Part shown: positions 22,969-33,700 of the stretch, in pieces
Layout of the letters: each line of letters starts with the position of its first letter
Numbering within the stretch: the stretch's first letter is position 1
Program-made: the position numbers and the translations under genes
Notes under the pieces: model-generated
What the model was told of the DNA's origin: nothing
Seen by the model: only the letters and a program-made list of their open reading frames with translations
Databases searched by the model: none
Assembly (NCBI GenBank): GCA_037349105.1
Contig: JAYJMM010000009.1
Coordinates: 2,108,001-2,172,000, forward strand
DNA length: 64,000 nucleotides
Reading direction: 5' to 3'
Source: Limnomonas spitsbergensis
Lineage: Eukaryota > Chlorophyta > Chlorophyceae > Chlamydomonadales

Positions 22969-25903
22969 TGTACGGGTTTCACCCTTCCCGGTCGTTCGGT
23001 AGTTAACCTGTCCATCGACCAGACTTGCCTTCGGTAGTTAGAAGTTGAACGTTGATCTTCCTACGGCAGTTGAACCCTCTCGTGTCTCTCTATTTATACT
23101 TGGCCTTCTGCCTTTTTCTTTGCCCTAGTCTTACGAACTAGGAGTGTGCCACCATAGCCACCACTGTCATTCTCTTTGCCCTAGTCTTAGAGCCAATTCA
23201 CACCTAGTTCAGTTCGTCGAGTTCGGTTCGGTTCAGTTCGTCAGTTTGGCGACTGGTTTCGCAACCTGCGTTCTCACCTAATTCACATCAGAAAAACTTA
23301 ACCTTGCGGCCGTCGCATGCTTAGACGTCAGCTTATGCAGTGAAGTGGCCAGGAAAGCAACATACAACAACAGACAATACAACACGGGCTAGCATGGCAG
23401 CATGGTCGTCATTGCCATGCTGATCTGATGAGCACATCGGATGGCATGTCGTCCTCAGCCGACTCAACCCCATCCTCAGGGTGGGACAATTGGAGATATT
23501 CAATCACATAACACATTCCTTTACTGCTGTGCCTTCTCATTCGGCATGACGTTCCTAGCAGGCTGTTTGATGCACCCTTGCCTCGTAGTTGGGGTCTGAT
23601 TGCTGCCGACAACCTTTATGGCAACGAGCAGTTGGAGGTATAGAAAGAACTACAGTTGAGGAAGCTGTAATCTGAAAATCAGGGCGCGGTATGTAGACCG
23701 CAGCGAGCAATGCCGACAAATCGTGACGAAACTTACGAAACCAGCCAACCTTGCGAAACCAGCGAACTGAAACTGGTGGTCCGAGACCGGTTTCAGTTGG
23801 CGTGGTTTCGTCGAACTGAACCGAACTGAAACCACGCGAAACCATGCGAAACCGATAGATGGGAATCAGGTGTGAATCCGCTCTTACGAATTAGTGTGCC
23901 ACCACTGTCATTCTCCTTGCCCTAGTCTTACGAACTTGTAGTGTGCCACCACTGTCATTCCGTCTCCTTGCCCTAGTCTTAATAACTAGTGTGCCACCAC
24001 TGTCATTCTCCTTGCCCTAGTCTTACGAACTAGTGTGCCACCCCATGTAATCTCTTGAACGTCTCTGATCCCGGCTCTCCGTGTCAGTCCATATTAGTCA
24101 GCCATACTTAGATCCCTTTCAACTACCGTAGTTTCCGCGCTCCGTCTCCGGTCCTTCGACCCTTCACCTTGCCTCGACCATCGACATCCTCGTCACTCCT
24201 CTGCCATATCGTCACCTTGTCAACATCGCCTCTCTTCTGCATCCTCGTCATCCCTACTCCCTCGTCACCTCGGCCCCCCTCGTCATCTCTGCCTCGCTCC
24301 CTCGTCACCTCCACCTCTGTCGCCCCCTCTGAATCCCCGTCCCTTCGCAATCTCTGCCCCTCGTCGCCCATTCCCTCGTCGCCTCTGTCACATAAAACGC
24401 ATCTCCGCGCTGCCATGCGGAAATGTTTCTGCTCCTTCGAACCTGGCCGCACGGCAAGGGTATGCCCCCTGTCCTCGTCAGCATCTGCCCTCCATGGAAG
24501 GTCCAATGCAACAATCAAAGCGCTGAGTGGCGCTGCCCGAGTTTGTACCACCCGATGGCAACGATTTTAGAAACAGCGTGTACAATTGTTGACGCTTTCA
24601 CCCTTGTCCCCATTGTCCCCCACCGTCCCATCGTGTTCGTCTCCCTCGTTACCTCTCGTCCCTTCGCCTCGCGGTCTTCACTGATCCGACCCTAAACTCT
24701 AGTGACTCTACTGTCGTCTACAGGAAATTCTTACTGGCTACCGCTCTTCGATTTTCTGGCTCTTTGACTTTGACCATCTCGTCTTCGGCTTCTCCCATCC
24801 TCCCTCGGCACCCTCCCTCGTCCCTCGTCCTCGTCCCAGCCTTACACCTCAAACTTACGCGACTGTCCCAGCCGTTCCTACTTCGTTGCTCCTCCTCTCC
24901 TCCACCATGCTCCCTATGTCCCTCGTTCCTTGTCCTCTCCTCCACCGCCTCCTCGTCCGTCCATGATGCTCTACAATACTTCTACCAAGGCCTACCACTG
25001 TCCCAAAGTGGCGCCGCCGCGTACCGCCGCCATTACTATGCTAGTACTGCAGCCTTGTTTGCGCATACTGCCGCCATTGCTCCTCTAGTACCATAGCCTT
25101 GCTTGCGCGTACCGCCGCCAGTGCTCCCCTAGTACCATAGCCTTGCTTGCCTAATAGATTTCCATGTGCTCTTGCATGACTCTGTTCCCTCGTGTTTCTG
25201 TCTTATATGTTTAGATCCTTTGCCAATGTGCCTTACTGCCTTTCCTCGGGTACCGGTACTTGCTCTTCTAGGATTTTTCTTTTCGCCCCACGTGTTTTGT
25301 CGCCTGATGTTCCCTCATCACTCATGTCCCATAGTCAGATGACCTTGTGTTCTGTTTGCAATTTTTAGCCTTTGCCTTGGACCCTTGCATTTATTTTTCC
25401 CGTTTGGATTTTGCCCCTCTCGGATATTTCTGCCATTTCATTTTCTGTAGTCCTTTGTTTTTAGGTCTTGAGCGTCCTCTTGCCTTGCCTAACCTCTCTG
25501 AGTTTGAATGTTTAAAGTTCAAGTCTCCGAGGACGTTCGACTCTTAGTAAGGGAGTTTGTAAGGGTTTCACCCTTCCCGGTCGTTCGGTAGTTAACCTGT
25601 CGACCAGAATTACCTTCGGTAGTTAGAAGTTAAACGTTGATCTTCCTACGGCAGTTGAACCCTCTCGTGTCTCTCTATTTATACTAGGCCTTCTGCCTTT
25701 TTCTTTGCCCTAGTCTTACGAACTATTGTGCCACCACGGTCATTCTCCGTGCCCTAGTCTTACGAACCAGTGTGCCACCACTGTCATTCTCCTTGCCCTA
25801 GTCTTACGAACTAGTGTGCCGCCCCATGTAATCTCTTGAACGTTTCTGAACCCGGCTCTCCGTGTCAGACCATACCAGTCAGCCGAAACTTAGATCCCTT
25901 TCA
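22969..25903 (+). mobile_element. Non-autonomous LTR retroelement (LARD/TRIM-like)
   Basis: The two LTRs are 22969-24121 (enlarged by a nested insertion) and 25558-25903 (346 bp). Both begin TGTA(C/A)GGGTTTCACCC and end AGATCCCTTTCA, the usual TG..CA borders. A purine-rich stretch (AGTAAGGGAG) precedes the 3' LTR. The internal region 24122-25557 is C/T-rich and includes three copies of a roughly 56 bp unit at about 25014-25150. I see no gag, protease, integrase or reverse transcriptase. Flanking 5 bp (GGCAG and GGTAT) do not match, so the target duplication has decayed or the borders have recombined. Confidence 0.8.
23190..23883. mobile_element. PIF/Harbinger-like MITE nested in the 5' LTR
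   Basis: The 694 bp insertion interrupts the LTR sequence and is flanked by the 3 bp target duplication TTA (23187-23189 and 23884-23886). Its ends are inverted: GAGCCAATTCACACCT on the left, and a right end whose reverse complement is GAGCGGATTCACACCT. A 3 bp TTA duplication is characteristic of PIF/Harbinger transposition. An internal inverted block rich in GGTTTCG/CGAAACC extends the hairpin. No transposase is encoded. Confidence 0.8.
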
Positions 25904-26273
25904 GGTATGTAGCGTCACTGCGTAAGTACACAACTCTCCGCACTTCACTCCATCATCGGTGTGCGGTTCGAACCCTGCCAAGGTTCATTTCATACCGTGT
26001 TCCAGGTGTAGAAAACGTCTGGCGCTTCGTTGAATGTGCCCCGCAGAATGTCGTGAGCGGGCTATCCTTGCTTGGTAGGATAGAATTGCTGTGGGTCGAG
26101 CGGTCTCACGCCTCCTGCTTCGGCGGAGGAGGAGTCTTTCTTTCTTTCTTTCTTTCTTCCATCATCGCATCACACGATACGGCACGCGCAAAATCCCCAG
26201 CTCAAAACGGCCTCCCCACGCCAAAACAGTGCGCCCACCAACACGCAACACGTCTTCGCCAAGCTGCTACTAT

Positions 26274-27010
26274 GGGCCCAATTCCACTTGTCACCGTAAC
26301 GCGGAAATGGCAAGCCAGCTCACCCTCCCCAATTCCACTTGTCACCGGAATGGCACCGGAACGCTAGCGTGGCGCCAGCGTGGTGCTGCCGTACCCGTTA
26401 AGTGCCATATTTTGCATCACTCCTATTTTGAGTGATGCAAAAATACTTCGCATCAACGCTCCGACAGCGTGGATAACTTCGTCCTCATCTTCAAATTTGC
26501 ATCGCCGTCATCTTTCGTTCGTTCCGAATACTCCTTTTCGCCCGTTCCTGCTGCCATGGCCGACGCATATCCTTAACAGGGACATCATTTGAATCTTTCC
26601 CGCGTAGAAGTTGGCACCGATCTGGCCAACCCAATGGCGAATTTCGACGCGTGCCCCCCAGCAGTCCCTGGGCTATCGTTTAGCAGCGGCCTGCCATTTG
26701 CTACACCCAACTTCGACAGTGCCAGGGCATCCCTTGCTGCACGTATCTTGCAACTCGACATTTTGTCAAGCATGACTATCATGCTAAGCGAGACAAGTAG
26801 ACAGAACACTCTAGATACACGAAGCGAAAAGGCAAATGCCTGACAGGCTGTTCACGAGAGAGAATCGGTCTCAGCCGTACCCGAACACGTTCCGGATACA
26901 AGTGGAATTGCGTTTCAAGTATTTTCATCCAGCGTGGCAGAAGCCTCGCCCAACCAGATAAACCGCCACCGGAACGCGTTCCGGTGAGCGCCCAAGTGGA
27001 ATTGGGCCCT
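26274..27010. mobile_element. Foldback/MITE of the GGGCCCAATTCCACTTG family
   Basis: The ends GGGCCCAATTCCACTTG (26274) and CAAGTGGAATTGGGCCC (ending 27010) are inverted, with further inverted similarity inward (GTCACCGTAACGC against GCGTTCCGGTGA). A second internal copy of the left end starts near 26330. The 735 bp element contains an 84-codon plus-strand frame at 26589-26843 with no recognisable family. Flanking target duplication is not evident. Confidence 0.65.
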
Positions 27011-27716
27011 CCGTGTCACACGATACGGAACACACCAACCCCAACCCGTACTCCCCACGCACATCCGAAACCAGAAATGTCCACACCGCCAAACAGGCTT
27101 CATCACCGCGCCGAAAACAGTACGCCAAAACCCAAATTTCGGCCCGACTTTTAACCTTAAATCGTCAAATCGGCGCGCACACGTAGTAATGCAGTCGTTA
27201 AAACTGATAGCTGAGAGATACGTCGTGTCTGCCCAAACAGAATCGCGACGGAAGCGGCCATACAACAGATTATAACGGTGCATTCGAGGCACACCACTCG
27301 GCCCAGCCCTTGCCTGCGCCCCGGTTCCTGCGCCACCGAGCGAGCGTAAGCTAACTGAAATATTAGTACCTACGTACCCTTCCAGAAGAAGACCTGCTAA
27401 AAGCCTACTATCGAGCAATCAGCCGGGCAACGCAACCACAATCTCGTTCGTTTATCGACGTAGCCATTAGGGAAACAACAACGCGTTCGGTGGAGAAAGA
27501 ACGGGTTTCGACATTTCATATTACCGTAACCTGTACACATCCTGTACCTGCCTGGCTGATGCATGGATCATGCGCCACACAGGTCACCCGGGCTATACAA
27601 TATACAATTACACCCCATCCAACCCTACCCGTGAACTCTAGCTTCAGACAAATTGTTGAACCAACGAGATATCCGATCATTGGCGTTGGGAAGTCCGCGC
27701 GTCTGCCGCCCCCAAC

Positions 27717-30700
27717 ATGGCGAGTACGCCTCGACATGAAGGATGGTGAGCTGAGGAAACACCGGCCAGAAGCACCTACCACGCAAAACTCCACCCCCTG
27801 CCCCAGAGCATCTGGCGTTGCTTGTATTCGACATCAGCACGCATAGAGACGGCGACTGTCTTGACTATGGCATCTCGTCTGTTCACCATGCGTTCGCCTT
27901 CCGCCCCCTAGGAAGCACACACTAGCGGGAGGCGCTGCAGGCAGTTTCGCGGTGCTCGCGCTGCACCCTTTCGACGTGATCAAGACACGCCTCCAAGGTA
28001 TGCCCATCGAATATCGATACAAACCACAGCACAGTGCGAAATGTAAACAATCTGTCATGAGGGAGGAGCCCCATGCATGCGAAGGGCCTCGGTCGGGTTT
28101 GTTCTTGCTTGCAAGCCATGAGTGTGTCCGGCCTGAATATAGCCGTCCCCACCCGCTGCACTCATTGGCACAAATGGATGGGCGTGCTCCTAGCTTTTGC
28201 CCAATGCCTGGGAGATGGGACTTGCTACCAGCTTGGCCCAAACCCTTCTTGCATGGCAGATCCCAACACATGCCCAATGTCGCCAAATCACCCAATAGTG
28301 CCAAACGCAGCAGAGCAACGGAAGTCCCTTCATGAAGATAGGAGGTATGTACGCTCAACAAATGTGCGCCCGACCTAAAGGACGTCACCATGCAAGCCGT
28401 GAATGGGGGGCATGCACGCCATGAAGGGGGGACCATGCATGCACCGAAGGGCCCATGCACATCATCGAGGGATGAGCCATGCATGCCTAGAATAGGGGGG
28501 CACGCAGGCCATGAAAGGGGAAGGGGCCCTTCACGTCATGGAAGCCATGCATGCCTTGAAGGAAGGGGGCATGCAGCGATGCATGTCATGAAGGGGGGAG
28601 AGGGGGGGGCATGCACGTCATGAAGGGGGGAGGGGGGGCCTTGCACGTCATGAAGGGGGGAGGGGGGGCCATGCACGTCATGAAGGGGGGAGGGGGGGCC
28701 TTGCACGTCATGAAGGGGGGAGGGGGGGCCATGCACGTCATGAAGGGGGGGAGGGGGGGTCATGCACGTCATGAAGGGGGGAGGGGGGGTCATGCACGTC
28801 ATGAAGGGGGGAGGGGAGGCCATGCACGTCATGAAGGGGGGGAGGGGGGGTCATGCACGTCATGAAGGGGGGAGGGTAGGCTATGCACACCATGCGCAAC
28901 AGGGCGCATAGACAATGAGCGGTCAGTTTGCGAACATAGGCTATGGGTACTGGCATGTCCAAACGGGACCCTTGTAAATACCGGTACTAATTAAATTCCG
29001 CGCAGCTGATGATGAACACCAGCCTGTGTGCTCTGTAAAAACAAAATGAGTTGTATTTATTTGCCTTTGTTTGTCTGTGCAGTGCAAGACGGCCACCAGG
29101 TACAAGGCCCCACGTATCGAGGTGCCGTGCACGCTGCCCGCAGCATCTGGCAGCTGGAGGGTCCCCGCGCCTTCTACAACGGCCTCACACCAGCATGGAT
29201 GGGATCAGGTGAGCACCTGTTATATTGAGGGCAACCCTGACCTGGTTGAGAAGCAGGGTTACCCAGTACGACCATTTTGGCCGTACCGTTTGACCGTATC
29301 ATGTTTCCGCACCGGGTAACCCTGTTGAGAAGGCTGTGGGAGCACTTCCACTGGGCCAATGGGATCAGGTGGACAGAGGTGACTCTGTATGCATAAACTA
29401 TACCAAAGATTTGAATTGTCTTCCCCCGGAATGAATTTATTATTTTTATCAGACCAGCTAGAGTGGCCGAAACAAGACCAATGGTGGCCTGACCTCGATT
29501 TTCCACCAATGGGCCGATGGGAGCCGCACCTTCATTTCCGGCCATTGGACTGATGGAGGCCTCACCTTGATTTTCCGCCCCCTTCTCCAAACTGATCTTT
29601 TAATTTTGCAAATACATTTGGCGGGCAGCTGGGAGGCTACCTCGCATCGGATGATAACCAAATATTGATTCCTCTATGACCGGTTGAGCAAGGCTGGTTT
29701 CTATGACCGGTTGAGCAAGGCTGGTCTCTATGACCGGTTGAGCAAGGCTGGTTTCTATGACCGGTTGAGCAAGGCTGGTCTCTATGACCGGTTGAGCAAG
29801 GCTGGTCTCTATGACCGGTTGAGCAAGGCTGGTTTCTATGACCGGTTGAGCAAGGCTGGTCTCTATGACCGGTTGAGCAAGGCTGGTTTCTATGACCGGT
29901 TGAGCAAGGCTGGTCTCTATGACCGGTTGAGCAAGGCTGGTCTCTATGACCGGTTGAGCAAGGCTGGTCTCTATGACCGGTTGAGCAAGGCTGGTCTCTA
30001 TGACCGGTAGAGCAAGGCTGGTCTCTATGACCGGTTGAGCAAGGCTGGTTTCTATGACCGGTTGAGCAAGGCTGGTCTCTATGACCGGTTGAGCAAGGCT
30101 GGTCTCTATGACCGGTTGAGCAAGGCTGGTTCCTATGACCGGTTGAGCAAGGCTGGTCTCTATGACCGGTTGAGCAAGGCTGGTCTCTATGACCGGTTGA
30201 GCAAGGCTGGTCTCTATGACCGGTTGAGCAAGGCTGGTTTCTATGACCGGTTGAGCAAGGCTGGTTTCTATGGGCACTCGCAGCTGCAGGCCGCGAGGTA
30301 GCTGAATTGAATTGCGTGAGAAGTGATGTGGAATAACACTTCATTAGACAGCATTTACACTCATGACCTGCTGCTCAGCCGCCGTCCCCCTGTCCCCCAA
30401 GCCTCAATCACCTAACCAAGGCCCTTCTCCGCTCCTGAACCCTGGACCCTCTTTAGGCCTAGCTTGGGCCGCCTACTTTTACGCGTACGAGCGCATCAAG
30501 GGCGTGTACCTCAGCCAGCAGGGCGGCGAGCGGCTTGGCACATTGTGGCATACGGCCAGTGCAGCACAAGCAGGAGCCTTGGTGAGACCATTGAGTGGGT
30601 GGGGGAGGGGGGGGCAGGTAGAAGTAGACCGGATGGGCTGCTGGGCTTACTTAAGCACTCGGCCAGTGCCCAGTGCAGCACAAGCAGGCGGCTAGTACAG

Positions 30701-33700
30701 CACAAGCGGGGGCCTTGGTGAGACCATTAAGAAAGTCAGGAGCGGCCTAAAGAGGGTTCAGGAGCGGGTTCAGGAGCGGGTCAGGAGCGGCCTAAAGAGG
30801 GTTCAGGAGCGTGGGGGGGACAGGTAGAAGTAGACTGGATGGGCTGCTGGGCATACTGTAGCACTCGGCCAGTGCCCAATGCCCAGAGCAGCACAAGCGG
30901 ACGGGTAGTGCAGCACTAGCAAGTCTGTTGGTGGGATAGGGTAGGGCATACAGGGGGGGACTTGCTGGAAACCCTGTGGTCCACGGCCATTGCAGTTGAG
31001 GCAGGTGTGCTAATGACTAACCTCAACACTTAGGCCCTGCTCCAATAGTTTTGTCTCATGACGATCCCGACCTGGCTCATCAAAACCCTATAACCTTCAC
31101 ACTTCGGCCCTGCTCCAATAGTTTTGTCTTATGAGTTATGACTGTCTTGATCTGGCTCATCAAAACCCCAACCTGAACCCTTCGGCCCCTGTTCCATCAG
31201 GTGTGTCTTACGACCAACCTGATCTGGCTAATCAAACCCCTAGAACCTGAACCCCTCTCTCCCCCTCTCTCAGACATGCTTCATGACGATCCTGATCTGG
31301 CTCATCAGACCCCTAAAACCTTAGCCCATCGGCCCCTGCTCCATCAGGTGTGTCTTATGACCAACCTGATCTGGCTCATCAAAACCCTAAACGCATAAAC
31401 CTCACATTGTTCCCCCCCCGCCTTCCAGGTGTGCCTCATGACCAACCCGATCTGGCTTATCAAGACCCGGCTGCAGCTGCAGCAAAGCGTGAAGGGCTTG
31501 CCTGTCTCGACTGCGGCCGCGTCTCTCGCAACAAGTGCCATCGCTGGCAAGGCGGCGGCGGCAGCAGCGGAGGCGGCCGGGGGCGCGGTGCCATACCGGG
31601 GTTTGCTAGATGCCGTTGTCCGAATTGCTCGGGAGGAGGGCCTCACAGGGTTTTACAAAGGTCTGGGACCTAGCCTGTTGCTGGTGAGTGGGGAGCGGGA
31701 AAGAGGATGGATGATTAGGATGATAGGAAAGGGGGTGAGGACAAAAGAGATCAAGGGGGCTGGAAAGGATGCCAGGGAAAGAGGGTATCGCGAGCTTTAA
31801 GATAGATGTGGGACCTAGTCTGTTGCTGGTGAGTTTGGGAGCAGGAAAGAGGTGGGGGGATTAGGAAGATAGGAAAGGGGGTGAGGACGAAAGAGATCAA
31901 GGGGGCTGGAAAGGATGCCGGGGAAGGAGGTCGGGTAAGGACTAAGGAGGCCGGGGTAGGAGGACATCGCGAGCTTTAACAAAGGTGTGGGACTCGGTCC
32001 GGTGCGGGTGAGTGGGGAGCAGGAAACGGGTGGGAGGATTAGGAAAGTAGGCCAGACAGTGTGGACAAATGAGATCAAGGAGGCCGGGGAAGGAGGCTGG
32101 AATGGAGGCCGGGGTAGGTGGGCATCTCGAGCTTTAACAAAGATGTGGGACTCAGCCTGTTTCTGGTGTATGGGGAGCGGGAAGCGGATGGGAGGATTAG
32201 GAAGGTAGGCAAGGGAGTGTGGACAAAGAGAACAAGGAGGCTGGAAAGGAGACCGGGGAGGGAGAGCATCGCGAGCTTTAACAAAGATGTGGGACGCAGC
32301 CTGGCGCGGGTGAGTGGGGAGCGCGTAATATTCAGGGGTTCAGGTCAAGCTTTTATTTCTTTTCAGGGAGAGCGCGTTTGTAATAGAGTCAGGGAACAAA
32401 AATGCAGGAGGCTGGCAGTGTGTGGAAGGTGTAGGGAGCGAGGGAGGGAGGTAGGGAGGGTGATCATGGTGGTTCAATCCGGCGCAACCTGTGCCGCATG
32501 GTGCGACCTCGGATGTACCAGTTAGTCAAATCTGTACATATTGTGCCTTCCCTGCTACCCTCAGCTCTGCGCTGGATGTTAGGGACTCGGAGTCAGGGAA
32601 GGGTTCAGAGAAGGGGGGCAAGATTGTGGCAGTGTGTGTCGTATTGCTTGCTGCAGGTGGTGTATGGGTTGGGTTACGCACTGTTCAACGTGAACTCTCA
32701 CAGCCACCCTTGTGACAACTCGTCTTTTCTTGCACTGCAGCAGACTTGCCACGGGACAGTGTGAATCAGATCTGGTGTGAATCAGATCCATGATCCGGTG
32801 TGAATCAGATCTGGTGTGAATCGCTGTTTATAAGGGTCAACTGACATGTAGCTGGTGCACCCTGACAAAAAACAGAGGCGGGTTCTGGGCTTGAATCTAC
32901 AGGGGTAAGGAACCTTTGCATTTCCTTTATTTGGAAAGGGAGGCGATGTTTCCTTCTCTTTTGTGTTCCTCTTCTTCTTTTTTGTCCCCTTTTGAATTCA
33001 ATTTCCTCCACCCAACTTGACAGTTAGGTGCCCACGCCACCGAGCCTTTTTGAGCAGGGTCCAGAGGTGTGACTCATGGACCCTGAACCTTGGGCCCAGA
33101 ACCCTGAAGTAAACACTGGCCACCCCGTGTCTTTCCCTGCAGCAGACCTGCCACGGGGCGGTACAATTCACAGTTTATGAGGAGCTGAAGTACATGATCT
33201 CGGGCCTGCCGCTGACGTGGCTGAACAGGGCCACCGCCTCCAAGGCACCCTCCGACGCGGCTGGGCCGGGCGCCATTTCTGGGGAGGCTGCGATGGATGG
33301 CAGCAGAAGGTCGGACCCCGGGATATCCCAACAGGCTCGGGTGACAGGAGAGGCTGCAGGGGCCGAACGGCCGTTGGACGCGTCGCCAGAGTCCTGTTTC
33401 TCCTCGTCCACTTCTGGCAATGGATGGCGCGAGAGTGACGCGACGAAGGCATCGCCCGCCAGCGACAGCGATGCCTGGATGAGATCCTCCTCCTCCCCCG
33501 CCACCGCCACCGCCACTGCTTCCGCCTCTTCATCCTCATCCACTCGCCCCTCTGCGGAACTGGTCAGGCGCCAGCTGTCATCTTTGGAAACGTCGGCGTG
33601 TGCGATTCTGTCCAAGCTAGCAGCGTCGGTCTTCACATATCCGACACAGGTCATTCGGTGAGCGCCCTCTGTTGGCTCTGCTGTTGTGATTCCTGGATAT

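Noticed and set aside
25905..25990. tRNA-like B box GGTTCGAACCC
   Set aside because: The arm stems do not pair and no acceptor stem or A box can be placed on either strand.
26589..26843. 84-codon plus-strand gene
   Set aside because: It lies wholly within a foldback element and shows no family signature; kept only as part of that element.
29600..30344. Long open frames of nine-residue repeats on both strands
   Set aside because: They arise from a 27 bp minisatellite inside a carrier intron; the unit is a multiple of three, so frames stay open by chance.
31344..31646. Minus-strand frame over carrier exon 5
   Set aside because: It is the antisense of an exon with clear SLC25 signatures.
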